Below are positions 43,526-52,268 of a DNA stretch of 64,000 nucleotides, in pieces. Every line of letters starts with the position of its first letter. The first letter of the stretch is position 1. Under the pieces are notes generated by a model. That model was not told the origin of the DNA, did no database searches, and saw only the letters and a program-made list of their open reading frames with translations. The stretch comes from Endozoicomonas sp. Mp262 (GTDB lineage Bacteria; Pseudomonadota; Gammaproteobacteria; Pseudomonadales; Endozoicomonadaceae). The position numbers and the translations under genes are program-made. The DNA lies in NCBI RefSeq assembly GCF_025643335.1, contig NZ_CP092489.1, positions 4,784,501-4,848,500 on the forward strand, in the 5' to 3' direction.

Positions 43526-44209
43526 CTACTGCGTACGACTATGAACCTTGCGATGAAGAATACTGGAAAACTCATCGGCAAAGGTTTCGTAACTGGATAG
43601 TATGACTTCTACTCTGGAGGAGTACCGGTTATAGGCCACCACGGCAGGAATAGCGGCCACCAATCCCACCGCAGTGGTTAGAAGGGCCTCGGCAATACCC
43701 GGTGCCACAGAAGCCAGGGTGGCCTGTTGTACCTGTGCCAGACCACGAAATGAATTCATGATACCTACCACGGTGCCAAACAGTCCCACATAAGGGCAGG
43801 TTGAACCCACACTGGCCAAAAACGGCAGGTGCATTTCCAGCTTTTCATGTTCACGGGATATGGCCACCCGCATGGCCCGCTGCGTGCCTTCCATAATGGC
43901 ATCAGCGTCGGTGGCGCCCTGGCTTCTCAACCGGGAGAATTCCCGAAAGCCTGCCTTGAATATTTGCTCAAGGCCACTATCACCATTTTCTTCTTTCTGA
44001 ACATCCTGATAGAGTTGGGTTAAGTCCATACCAGACCAGAAACGGTCTTCAAATTCCACCATGGACTGCCGGGTTACCCTCAACAGTAATCCCCTTTGAA
44101 CAATCATCACCCAGGACACAGCTGATGCCATAATCAGCATCAACAGAACCAGCAATACAACCCAGCTGGCATTACCAATCAGCGTCAGAAAAGACATGCT
44201 TTCAGCCAC
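43526..44209 (-). CDS. tolQ: TolQ protein
   Basis: A 227-residue integral membrane protein (GTG start with AGAGG upstream; ATG 44197 possible). Three transmembrane helices are seen: the N-terminal LIGNASWVVLLVLLMLIMAS, then TCPYVGLFGTVVGIMNSF and EALLTTAVGLVAAIPAVVAY. It is a MotA/ExbB/TolQ-type proton channel subunit. It is first of the tolQRAB-pal-cpoB operon proper, downstream of ybgC. Confidence 0.95.
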   Translation of the reverse strand: MAESMSFLTLIGNASWVVLLVLLMLIMASAVSWVMIVQRGLLLRVTRQSMVEFEDRFWSGMDLTQLYQDVQKEENGDSGLEQIFKAGFREFSRLRSQGATDADAIMEGTQRAMRVAISREHEKLEMHLPFLASVGSTCPYVGLFGTVVGIMNSFRGLAQVQQATLASVAPGIAEALLTTAVGLVAAIPAVVAYNRYSSRVEVILSSYETFADEFSSILHRKVHSRTQ

Positions 44210-44232
44210 CGAGAACCTCTCTTAATTAATCG

Positions 44233-44667
44233 TTAAACAGGGCTATCAACCAATCGATGAATCCCCTCTGCTATCTCAGCGGGAATGGCTACGGGTTTCA
44301 TGGATTGGGTATTAACACAGGCAACCACTATCCGTCCAGAGCATAGCCTGGCATTATTCTTCTGTAACGTGACTTGCTGGGTAAATATCAACCGGCTCCG
44401 TCCAACGGATTCAAGCTCTGCCGTTACCTCCAGGACATCATCCAGTCTTGCTGGCTGATGGTACTTGACCTGTGCATCAGCTACCACAAAAATCAGGTGC
44501 CTGTTGATCATCTCACCGCTTTCAAAATGGACAGTCCTGAGAAGCTCAGTGCGAGCTCGCTCCATAAATTTCAGGTAATTAATATAAAAGACAATACCTC
44601 CTGCGTCAGTGTCTTCAAAATAGACACGCACAGGAATACTGAAAGGTTTTTTAATAACCAGGGACAT
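44233..44667 (-). CDS. ybgC: YbgC-type acyl-CoA thioesterase
   Basis: A 144-residue hot-dog-fold protein. VYFEDTDAGGIVFYINYLKF holds the catalytic Asp and substrate loop of the YbgC family, with ERARTELLRTVHFESGEM and FVVADAQVKYHQPARLDD following. It hydrolyses acyl-CoA thioesters and is the conserved first gene of tol-pal operons. A tnpB element lies upstream, between it and ruvB. Confidence 0.95.
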   Translation of the reverse strand: MSLVIKKPFSIPVRVYFEDTDAGGIVFYINYLKFMERARTELLRTVHFESGEMINRHLIFVVADAQVKYHQPARLDDVLEVTAELESVGRSRLIFTQQVTLQKNNARLCSGRIVVACVNTQSMKPVAIPAEIAEGIHRLVDSPV

Positions 44668-44760
44668 TTGAAACCTCAGGCCAACAGCAAAAACATTATT
44701 TTTTCATGGGAAGGCCAGTATAGATAGTCAAGCAAGTCATATTTACAGAATTGACATCCT

Positions 44761-44850
44761 CCCCCACCTAATTTCGGTGGGGGATTCCCGTTAGTCACCC
44801 AACAGGCTTCCTGATTCAACACGCCTTCCCTGGATTGCAGCTAGGCCGCA
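44761..44850 (-). ncRNA. possible omega RNA scaffold at the tnpB 3' end
   Basis: The 3' end of tnpB and the right-end hairpin read on the minus strand as a structured transcript. The hairpin CCCCCACCGAAATTAGGTGGGGG-like fold precedes AGGATGTCAA and flanking DNA. TnpB guide RNAs are known to end at the element's right end with a guide taken from adjacent sequence. Transcription here is not shown. Confidence 0.4.
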
Positions 44851-45968
44851 ATCCCCGTTCCAGTCGCTCCACAGGCTAACCCCGCCAGTCCGGCGGTTTT
44901 TATATTGATAGCTGCCGCTATATCTCTATCCCAGTGTGTCTTGCATTCTGGGCAATTCCATTCACGGATTGATAGCGGCAGACTTTCATGGACATATCCG
45001 CAACTGTGGCAACGCTTAGAACTGGGGAAGAATCTATCAATGACAGACACAGTACGATCAGCCCATTCAGCTTTGTACTGCAACTGTCTGACAAACTCTC
45101 CCCAGTTGGCATCCGCGATATGCTTTGCCAGCTTTGGATTTTTAACCATATTCTTCACAGCCAAATCTTCGACACAGATCACTTGGTTCTCGTTAATCAA
45201 TCTGCGGGATGCCTTGTGGGTAGCATCCATCCGGCAATCGGCTATTTTTGCATGAAGACGGGCAACCTTGAGCCTTGCCTTAGCTCGGTTTTTGCTGCCT
45301 TTCTGCTTCTTAGCCAGTTTACGCTGTAGGTAGGCAAGCTTTCGCTCATAGCGTTTGAAGTACTTTGGATTACCGGATTTTTCACCCTCTGACGTGATGA
45401 ACAGGTCTTTCAAACCTAAATCAATACCCACCGTCTTTTTTCTGATTGGCATTGGTTTAGACTCAAATTCACAGAGCATGGAGGCAAAATACCGTCCGGC
45501 CCTGTCCTTGCTAATTGTGATGCTGGAAGGCTTTGAAGGTAGCTCTCTGCTCCACTTGATAGCCAGTGGCTCTTTACTCTTGGCAATGAACAACTGACCG
45601 TTTTTCATACTGAAAGCAGAAGCCGCAAAAGTAGCACTTTGCTTTGAATGCTTCTTTTTGAAAGTCGGGTACTTTGCTCTACCTTCCCAGAAATTTTTAA
45701 AGGCCGTTTGTTGGTGCCGTAATGATTGCTGGATAGGCACAGAAGAAACATCTTTCAACCACTGATATTCAGAGTTATTTTTTAACTCTGTAAGCTGCTT
45801 TGAGGCATCGTTGTAATTAACGCTGTTGCCGTTTTTATAGTACTCATCAGTACGCCAGCGGAGGATATGATTGTAAACAAAACGCACACAGCCGAAGGTC
45901 TGAGCAAGTAACTTTTCTTGCTCAACGGTGGGGTAAAATCTGTATTTGTAAGCACGCTTCGTTTTCAT
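44841..45968 (-). CDS. tnpB: TnpB, RNA-guided nuclease of IS200/IS605-type element
   Basis: A 375-residue TnpB. An N-terminal helix-turn-helix/OrfB region (RAYKYRFYPTVEQEKLLAQT) is followed by a RuvC-like fold with Asp183 in VGIDLGLKD, Glu267 in VICVEDLAV and Asp349 in HWDRDIAAAINI. A zinc finger has Cys320, Cys323, Cys339 and Cys342. All catalytic positions are present, so the nuclease should be active. It would use an RNA made from its own 3' end to cut element-free target sites. Confidence 0.93.
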   Translation of the reverse strand: MKTKRAYKYRFYPTVEQEKLLAQTFGCVRFVYNHILRWRTDEYYKNGNSVNYNDASKQLTELKNNSEYQWLKDVSSVPIQQSLRHQQTAFKNFWEGRAKYPTFKKKHSKQSATFAASAFSMKNGQLFIAKSKEPLAIKWSRELPSKPSSITISKDRAGRYFASMLCEFESKPMPIRKKTVGIDLGLKDLFITSEGEKSGNPKYFKRYERKLAYLQRKLAKKQKGSKNRAKARLKVARLHAKIADCRMDATHKASRRLINENQVICVEDLAVKNMVKNPKLAKHIADANWGEFVRQLQYKAEWADRTVSVIDRFFPSSKRCHSCGYVHESLPLSIREWNCPECKTHWDRDIAAAINIKTAGLAGLACGATGTGIAA

Positions 45969-46135
45969 GCTTACGAGAATAGACTAGAGCATGTAAGAAT
46001 TTCAAGTATCGTACATAGCCAGCCCTCTACGGGCTGGTCGCTTGTATCCCCCACTTAGGTCAGTGGGGGTATTACGCGGATTTTGGATAAACACCAGCGT
46101 GAAAAAATAGGCAGGAGGAGGTTATCCGAGTCGCT

Positions 46136-46651
46136 CTAATAACACCACCCATGGCGGCATGAATGGTAGTGAGGCCAACAATGCAGGCCATGGCAGGAGG
46201 GTCTCAGTAAGTACTGGGGCCTTTTTATTCTTTCCTGCTCCAATTGATTCTGGCGTTTATTCTCATGCAGTTGATTGATATCTTCCCCAACCTTGTTCTG
46301 TCGTTTCAATAAATCCGGCTCAGGCACAGGGATACCCATTCGCTGAAGAGCCTGAACGGCTTCCGGTACACCCCAGCGGGCAGCCGTGACATAGTAATGT
46401 TCGGCCTGTTGAGAGGATTGAGCCATGCCCACCCCTAACTCATAACAACGTCCCGTATAATAGATATCAAGGGGCAAAAGTGCACCGGTGGACAGCAGCT
46501 TCTGGCACGAAAGCTCATTAATGACAAAACTGGAGCTACCCAGAGAGTTCACCGGTTCTCTATCCACCATCACGGAATGACACCCCGTTAGCAATAGAGT
46601 AAGAGCCAGCCAGATATATTTTCGAAGTAATAAATGTATCAGCATAAACAT
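46136..46651 (-). CDS. Sel1-like small lipoprotein
   Basis: A 171-residue protein. The signal sequence ends in a lipobox (LLLTGC), so it should be a lipoprotein. One Sel1-like repeat is visible (YYTGRCYELGVGMAQSSQQA with HYYVTAARWGVPEAV). The C-terminal 50 residues are coiled-coil-like then Cys/His-rich (RPSCHGLHCWPHYHSCRHGW). It lies between the tnpB element and ruvB. The family is not otherwise recognised. Confidence 0.7.
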   Translation of the reverse strand: MFMLIHLLLRKYIWLALTLLLTGCHSVMVDREPVNSLGSSSFVINELSCQKLLSTGALLPLDIYYTGRCYELGVGMAQSSQQAEHYYVTAARWGVPEAVQALQRMGIPVPEPDLLKRQNKVGEDINQLHENKRQNQLEQERIKRPQYLLRPSCHGLHCWPHYHSCRHGWCY

Positions 46652-46800
46652 AACCCCTTAACCAGTATCTAACTATAGACTAGAGTAGGCGGTTGGTAGC
46701 TGGCAGTTGGCAGGGAACGGTGTGAAATCCTATTCCCTATTCTCCCGATGGTTACATTAGTGCATGGTTCTACCCGGCTTCAGATGCTCCGGCTCATGCT

Positions 46801-47808
46801 TTATTTCTGCTGATAATTAAGACCAAAGTGCGAATAAGCGGAACGGGTCACCACCCTACCCCGGGGAGTCCTCTGCATATAGCCTTGCTGAATGAGGTAA
46901 GGCTCCAGTACATCTTCAATGGTATCCCGCTCTTCACTGATGGCTGCGGCAATACTGTCAACGCCCACAGGACCGCCATCAAATCTTTCAATCATCGCCA
47001 ACAGTAAACGGCGATCCATACTATCAAAGCCTTTGCGATCCACATCCAGCATATTCAAGGCTGCATCAGCCACATCCTGCGAAATACTGCCTGAACATTT
47101 TACTTCTGCATAATCCCGAACACGTCTTAATAACCGGTTGGCAATGCGGGGGGTTCCCCTGGAGCGTCGTGCCACTTCCCGGGCACCAGGCTCATCAATA
47201 TCAACGCCTAAAATACGCGCGGAGCGTATAACAATGGTGGTGAGGTCTTCAACACTATAAAACTCAAGCCGCTGAACAATGCCAAAACGATCCCTTAATG
47301 GCGAGGTTAACAGGCCTGCACGGGTGGTTGCCCCCACCAGGGTAAAGGGGGGCAAATCCAGCTTAATGGAGCGGGCAGCGGGTCCTTCACCAATCATAAT
47401 ATCCAGTTGATAGTCTTCCATCGCCGGATAAAGCACTTCTTCTACCACGGCACTCAACCGGTGGATTTCATCAATAAACAGAATATCGTTAGGTTCAAGG
47501 TTTGTTAGCAGTGCCGCCAGGTCACCGGCTTTCTCAAGCACTGGCCCTGAGGTTGTCCGGATATTGCTGCCCATTTCATTGGCGAGAATATGGGACAGTG
47601 TTGTCTTACCCAAACCCGGAGGGCCAAAAATCAGGGTATGATCCAAGGCTTCACCCCTATTGCGGGCAGCCTTGATGAAAATTTCCATTTGCTCACGGAC
47701 ACTGGGCTGGCCAATATAGTCCGAAAGACTGACCGGACGAATAGCCCGATCCTGGACATCTTCTACCGGCCTCTCCTGGGCCGAAATTAGTCGATCTGCT
47801 TCTATCAT
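46801..47808 (-). CDS. ruvB: Holliday junction branch migration helicase RuvB
   Basis: A 335-residue AAA+ helicase from ATG 47808 ([20 protein letters not shown]); a longer GTG start at 47844 exists. Walker [15 protein letters not shown], Walker [13 protein letters not shown], the sensor region GATTRAGLL and the arginine-finger region [15 protein letters not shown] are present. It drives branch migration with RuvA. It is separated from ruvA by rarD on the opposite strand, unlike the usual ruvAB operon. Confidence 0.96.
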   Translation of the reverse strand: MIEADRLISAQERPVEDVQDRAIRPVSLSDYIGQPSVREQMEIFIKAARNRGEALDHTLIFGPPGLGKTTLSHILANEMGSNIRTTSGPVLEKAGDLAALLTNLEPNDILFIDEIHRLSAVVEEVLYPAMEDYQLDIMIGEGPAARSIKLDLPPFTLVGATTRAGLLTSPLRDRFGIVQRLEFYSVEDLTTIVIRSARILGVDIDEPGAREVARRSRGTPRIANRLLRRVRDYAEVKCSGSISQDVADAALNMLDVDRKGFDSMDRRLLLAMIERFDGGPVGVDSIAAAISEERDTIEDVLEPYLIQQGYMQRTPRGRVVTRSAYSHFGLNYQQK

Positions 47809-48077
47809 AGGAAAGCCTGTTTCATGAAGAGTCCAGACTACCATTTAACGGAAGAGAGCCCTAAATATTTTAATAAAATAGTTGTTCTGGCTTGCTGAGA
47901 AAAGAGCAGCATAAGGCCATACGCACCATTGACTATAAGCCAATGACCAATAAACCAAATCTATCATTTAAACTCATTTGACAAGCGAAGAAATTAGCCT
48001 ACTATCCTAGGGTTTTCCATTCACAGGCAAGCAACATCACTGCTTGTACAAAAAGGTTTCAACCACAAAAAAGTGTC

Positions 48078-48971
48078 ATGACGCAGTCTTCTTTGGCATC
48101 CGGACTGGCTTATTCTGTGTCCGCCTCATTATTATTTGGAATAACTCCCTGGTATCTCCAGTTTTTAACGCCACTGGATGGTAACACCCTGCTTTGGAAT
48201 AGAATCATCTTTTCTGCATTGTTTGGATTCATTGCGCTGATGATGACGAAGCAGTGGGCACAATTCCGTCATATTTTCTCAACCCCACGCTACCTGTTAG
48301 CTTCCATAACAGGCACTATTATCATGGTGATACAGTGGTGGCTGTTCGTTTGGGCTCCGGTTAACAATCACACCACAGAACTCTCCCTGGGTTACTTCCT
48401 ACTACCTTTGACCCTGGCTCTCACAGGCAGGCTCTTATATAAGGAAAAACTCAGCTCATTGCAGCAGGCAGCGATCGTCTTTGCCTGTGTTGGTGTCATC
48501 CATGAAATTATTCAACAGGGTGAATGGCCCTGGATCGCCATAACCGTTGCGGGCCTATATCCCATTTACTTTATCCTGAAACGCTATACCGGCATTGGCA
48601 CCGTACCCGGTTTTCTCTTCGAATGCCTGCTGTTTTCACCCATCGCTATTTTTATGCTGGCCTCGGATTCAGATTTCCTCAGCCTGATTTCCAGCAGGCC
48701 GGATTTTTGGCTGCTTTTACCCGGCCTTGGTTTTTTATGCAGCATTTCCTTCTTTCTATACATTGCTGCCTCCCGGGCTTTGCCTGTCAGCCTTTTTGGC
48801 TTACTCACCTACCTCGAACCGACGATTATCTTTGTGGTGGCCATTGCTATCTTAAAAGAACCCTTCAGCGGTTCACAGTGGATTACCTATGGATTGATTA
48901 GTATTGCTGCGGGATTGGTGAGTCTTGATTCAATAAAGCTCTTGAAGCAAAAGGCTGCACTTCAGTATTGA
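48078..48971 (+). CDS. rarD: RarD-type EamA family transporter
   Basis: A 297-residue membrane protein with about ten transmembrane segments in two EamA repeats (GLAYSVSASLLFGITPWYLQ; LLTYLEPTIIFVVAIAILKE). Sequence such as SYFLLPLTLALTGRLLY places it in the RarD (chloramphenicol-sensitive) group. Substrate unknown. It is transcribed opposite to the ruv genes and splits ruvB from ruvA. Confidence 0.9.
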   Translation: MTQSSLASGLAYSVSASLLFGITPWYLQFLTPLDGNTLLWNRIIFSALFGFIALMMTKQWAQFRHIFSTPRYLLASITGTIIMVIQWWLFVWAPVNNHTTELSLGYFLLPLTLALTGRLLYKEKLSSLQQAAIVFACVGVIHEIIQQGEWPWIAITVAGLYPIYFILKRYTGIGTVPGFLFECLLFSPIAIFMLASDSDFLSLISSRPDFWLLLPGLGFLCSISFFLYIAASRALPVSLFGLLTYLEPTIIFVVAIAILKEPFSGSQWITYGLISIAAGLVSLDSIKLLKQKAALQY

Positions 48972-48987
48972 TATCCTAGAATTGATG

Positions 48988-49013
48988 GGGAATAGCATAA
49001 GCAGTCTATTCCC
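48988..49013. terminator. bidirectional GGGAATAG hairpin between rarD and ruvA
   Basis: GGGAATAG and CTATTCCC form an 8-bp stem with a 10-base loop at the convergent gene boundary. Confidence 0.6.
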
Positions 49014-49024
49014 TGTGACCAACA

Positions 49025-49633
49025 TTAAATCATACTTTTCAGGGACTGCCTGATCAGTTCCTCACTGGTAATGCCATCACTGTATATTTTGCCCACCACC
49101 TTACTGGCCTGTTGTGGCTTATAACCCAGGGTAATCAATGCAGATACGGCTTCCTGTTCCACATCTGCCGAAACAGTACCCACAGGTTCCATACCCAAAG
49201 GTGTACCATCCAGCAGTGGGGCCGGTGCCCAGTTATCCAGCTTATCGCGCATTTCTACAATCAAACGCTCCGCCGTTTTCTTTCCGACACCGGGAAGTTT
49301 GACCAGGGTGGCGCTGTCGTTTTCATGGACACAACGAACAAATGCTTCGCCCTCGATTCCCGACAGAATAGTCAGTGCCAGCTTTGGCCCCACACCATTC
49401 ACCTTAATCAGTGTCCTGAATAACTCCCTTTCGTTCCTGTTGGTAAACCCATACAGCAGCTGGGCATCCTCACGAACAACAAAGTGTGTGTATAAAGTCA
49501 CTTCAGCACCGGCATCAGGCAGTTTATAAAAAACTGACATGGGCGCTTCCACTTCATAGCCTATTCCAGCAACGTCCACCAGCAGCCCCGGTGGATACTT
49601 TTCAATTAAGATGCCCTTAATTCTTCCAATCAT
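49025..49633 (-). CDS. ruvA: Holliday junction DNA helicase subunit RuvA
   Basis: 202 residues from ATG 49633 ([20 protein letters not shown]); the upstream 50-codon extension runs into a repeat element. Domain I has [15 protein letters not shown], domain II HhH motifs [16 protein letters not shown] and [16 protein letters not shown], and domain III the UBA-like [20 protein letters not shown]. It binds four-way junctions and loads RuvB. Confidence 0.96.
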   Translation of the reverse strand: MIGRIKGILIEKYPPGLLVDVAGIGYEVEAPMSVFYKLPDAGAEVTLYTHFVVREDAQLLYGFTNRNERELFRTLIKVNGVGPKLALTILSGIEGEAFVRCVHENDSATLVKLPGVGKKTAERLIVEMRDKLDNWAPAPLLDGTPLGMEPVGTVSADVEQEAVSALITLGYKPQQASKVVGKIYSDGITSEELIRQSLKSMI

Positions 49634-49671
49634 GCCAATTCCAGTTTCCTGATTATTACGACAGTTATCCT

Positions 49672-49857
49672 CTCGCTCCCAGCGTCCCAAGTATCTCGCA
49701 AAACATAATGCGGCATGCACAAAGCAGGCTTGTTGCTGTTTTTTTAACCACGGAGGCACAAAGGCACGTTTTTTTATTTTCAAACAATAAATCTCTGTGC
49801 CTTTGTGCCTCCGTGGTTAATCAAAATATCTTTCGCGACACCCTGGGAGCGAGCCTA
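49672..49857. repeat. inverted-repeat element (MITE-like) between ruvA and the CMD gene
   Basis: The inner arms are perfect 24-bp complements (49744-49767 and 49797-49820, starting TTAACCACGGAGGCACAAAG). Outer 11-bp ends CTCGCTCCCAG (49672-49682) and CTGGGAGCGAG (49843-49853) are also complementary. The outer ends match the CTCGTTCCC/GCGACACCCT ends of the 25229-25458 element. Confidence 0.8.
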
Positions 49858-49977
49858 AATCACTACAGCCCCTAACACCCTTGTCAGTACCCCTAACTAT
49901 GCTTCCAGTTCGGGAACTGAATCCCTAAACCATACTCTAATTCATCCTGAAAACACTTATACCTTTCAGCGTACAGC

Positions 49978-50517
49978 ATGTATAACTTAAGACTATTTCT
50001 GAGCTCACTATGGAAGTACCTGGCGGCTGCGGAACTGGCCAGTGACTACCATCCCCACGGGGATAGTAAGCAATACCGTCACACCCTCAAAAAACCCCTG
50101 GCCAGCATGCAGGCTATACTGGACCGGCATCATCAAGTCAGGCCCCGGCTCGATAAACCCGCAAAAAGCTTTGCCCAATACGTCCGGGGATACAGCAGCC
50201 TTCCCTTAAATGACAGGGCACTGGTTGCCTTGCGCAGCGCTTACCTCAATAAAGCACACTATCTTTTGCCCGGGATTGTTGCCGCTGCCCTGGATCACGG
50301 GTTAACGCCAAGTGATATCAAGCTTATTGCCAATGGCCGCTTTGCTCCGGGCTGGAGTCATAAGGAACAGTTACTGATTCAAGTAACCGACGACCTCTAT
50401 CGAAAGCAGAAAATAGAGCTGCGAACCTGGAAAAGGCTATGCCACTTTTACAGCCCCGATCAGATACTGGACATCGTATTGAGCGCTGCGGCCTTCCATT
50501 TGTGCTCTCTTACCTAA
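49978..50517 (+). CDS. carboxymuconolactone decarboxylase-like (CMD/AhpD-fold) protein
   Basis: A 179-residue protein. [40 protein letters not shown] and [20 protein letters not shown] follow the CMD-family helix pattern, ending [17 protein letters not shown]. The redox CxxC motif of AhpD is absent, so a peroxidase role is unlikely; the function is open. It is inserted between ruvA and ruvC on the opposite strand and overlaps the ruvC stop by 8 bases. Confidence 0.8.
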   Translation: MYNLRLFLSSLWKYLAAAELASDYHPHGDSKQYRHTLKKPLASMQAILDRHHQVRPRLDKPAKSFAQYVRGYSSLPLNDRALVALRSAYLNKAHYLLPGIVAAALDHGLTPSDIKLIANGRFAPGWSHKEQLLIQVTDDLYRKQKIELRTWKRLCHFYSPDQILDIVLSAAAFHLCSLT

Positions 50518-51031
50518 TAAAACGACGGTTACGCCGCCCCGTGGCGCCAGCCATCCTCACCATACTGGCCCGTGTATGTGCATGACAAAGTGCCACAGCC
50601 AAGGCGTCCGCAGCATCGGCCTGGGGGGTATCATCCAGGCCAAGGATGGATTTAACCATATGCTGCACCTGAAATTTATCAGCCGAACCTTTGCCCACAA
50701 CGGCTAATTTAACCTGTCTTGCAGAATACTCCTCAATTTCCAGGCCATGATTCACCGCAGCAACAATAGCAGCTCCCCTGGCCTGCCCAAGCTTCAAGGC
50801 AGAGTCAGCATTCTTTGACATAAAAACCTGCTCTACGCCGATACTCCGGGGGCAGTACTGTTCGACAACCGTTGATATGCCCTCATATATTTTCTGTAAA
50901 CGCTCGGGCAGAGCCGCATCCTTAATACGAATACAACCGGAAGCAATATAGGTGCAACGGGAACCCAGCTCCTCTATCACGCCATAACCCGTAATCCTGG
51001 ACCCCGGGTCTATGCCCATAAGAATGGCCAT
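50510..51031 (-). CDS. ruvC: crossover junction endodeoxyribonuclease RuvC
   Basis: A 173-residue RNase H-fold resolvase. Catalytic acids are visible: Asp8 in [13 protein letters not shown], Glu67-region [20 protein letters not shown], and [14 protein letters not shown] near the C terminus. It cuts Holliday junctions symmetrically. Distance from yebC is about 410 bases instead of the usual short gap. Confidence 0.95.
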   Translation of the reverse strand: MAILMGIDPGSRITGYGVIEELGSRCTYIASGCIRIKDAALPERLQKIYEGISTVVEQYCPRSIGVEQVFMSKNADSALKLGQARGAAIVAAVNHGLEIEEYSARQVKLAVVGKGSADKFQVQHMVKSILGLDDTPQADAADALAVALCHAHTRASMVRMAGATGRRNRRFIR

Positions 51032-51440
51032 CCAATACTCCAGATTCCTCCCATATTTACTCTAAGAGGCTGTTTGAAATTAAATAGACGTAAAAAACCA
51101 ATCTATAGAATACTGTAGGTGCATACAAAATTACAAAGACCTCACAGGGCATTACCAAAGTAACCTAGGAACACCGCAGAAGTGGGTATAAGCTGTTTTG
51201 TGATAAGCGGAAGGTTGGTTACACAATGAGTGAAAATATTCGGGTGCTGGTTACATTAACATCCATCATTACTCTTTTTTTTATGGTAGCAGTCACCATA
51301 AATCTCTGAATCCAGATAAAAAGTAAGGGCCAGTTAAATCAAGGACAGGATTTAATTAAAAAACACTCAGTAGCAGCAAAACACGGTGAGCCTGGCAAGA
51401 GCAGCGAACCACTCCTGCCATCAATCCGCTTAAACCGGAA
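51032..51440. other. ruvC-yebC intergenic region
   Basis: A 409-base interval, AT-rich, with one candidate 27-residue frame (51226-51309). No other gene is supported. Confidence 0.5.
51226..51309 (+). CDS. possible 27-residue single-span membrane protein
   Basis: ATG 51226 to TGA 51309 encodes MSENIRVLVTLTSIITLFFM and a short tail. One hydrophobic segment fills most of it. GGAAGG lies 11 bases upstream, a little far. It sits alone between ruvC and yebC on the opposite strand. Confidence 0.3.
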   Translation: MSENIRVLVTLTSIITLFFMVAVTINL

Positions 51441-52187
51441 TCAACCCAGCTGTTCCATCACCTCTGCCGGAATATCTGCATTGGTATAGACATTCTGGAC
51501 ATCATCAAGGTCTTCCAGACGATCCACCAGCTTCATGACTTTTTCAGCACCTGCCAGATCCAGCTCAGTCTGGGTGGCAGCAATCATTGCTACCTCACCA
51601 CCGGCAGGTTTCAGGCCCGCAGCCTCCAGGGCTTCCTTCACAGAAATAAAATCGGTCCACTCGGTAATGACTTCAATGGAGCCATCATCGTTAGCAACAA
51701 CATCTTCAGCACCTGCTTCCAGGGCTGCTTCCATCACTGCGTCTTCGTCAGTACCTTCTTCGAAGTAAATCTGGCCTTTCTTGCTAAACAGGTAAGCAAC
51801 AGAACCATCAGTACCCAGATTACCCCCATGCTTTGAGAAAGCATGGCGTACTTCTGCCACGGTCCGGTTACGGTTATCAGTCAGGCACTCCACCAATACC
51901 GCAATACCCCCACTGCCATAACCCTCGTAGATTACCGCTTCCATGTTGGTATCTTCACCACCACCGGCACCCCGGGCGATAGCACGATTAATGGTGTCGC
52001 GGGTCATATTAGCGCCCAGCGCCTTATCAACCACTGCACGCAGACTGGGATTATCATCAACATTAGGACCACCCTGTTTGGCTGCAACCACCAACTCCCG
52101 GATAATCTTGGTGAAAATTTTCCCCCGCTTGGCATCCTGCGCTGCTTTACGGTGTTTAATATTGGCCCATTTACTGTGACCTGCCAT
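51441..52187 (-). CDS. yebC: YebC/PmpR-family transcriptional/translation factor
   Basis: A 248-residue protein. [20 protein letters not shown] is the diagnostic start, with [20 protein letters not shown] and [18 protein letters not shown] following. YebC proteins act as DNA-binding regulators in some species and have recently been linked to relief of ribosome stalling. Position upstream of ruvC and downstream of aspS is the usual arrangement. Confidence 0.95.
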   Translation of the reverse strand: MAGHSKWANIKHRKAAQDAKRGKIFTKIIRELVVAAKQGGPNVDDNPSLRAVVDKALGANMTRDTINRAIARGAGGGEDTNMEAVIYEGYGSGGIAVLVECLTDNRNRTVAEVRHAFSKHGGNLGTDGSVAYLFSKKGQIYFEEGTDEDAVMEAALEAGAEDVVANDDGSIEVITEWTDFISVKEALEAAGLKPAGGEVAMIAATQTELDLAGAEKVMKLVDRLEDLDDVQNVYTNADIPAEVMEQLG

Positions 52188-52268
52188 AGCACAACCTCAT
52201 CACTCAACCACCGATGAAAAACACCGGTGGATTTTAACTTAAATCACGTAAAAATCAGCCCGTAATTA

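Larger units (their letters stand above)
44751..46075 (-). mobile_element. IS200/IS605-like element with tnpB only (IS1341 type)
   Basis: Seen: a single tnpB flanked by hairpins at both ends. The right-end hairpin at 44761-44783 (CCCCCACC, loop, GGTGGGGG) and the left-end hairpin at 46048-46069 (CCCCCAC, loop, GTGGGGG) have related sequences. No Y1 transposase (tnpA) is present, so mobility would depend on TnpA elsewhere. End coordinates are approximate because such elements leave no target duplication. It separates ybgC from ruvB. Confidence 0.85.
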
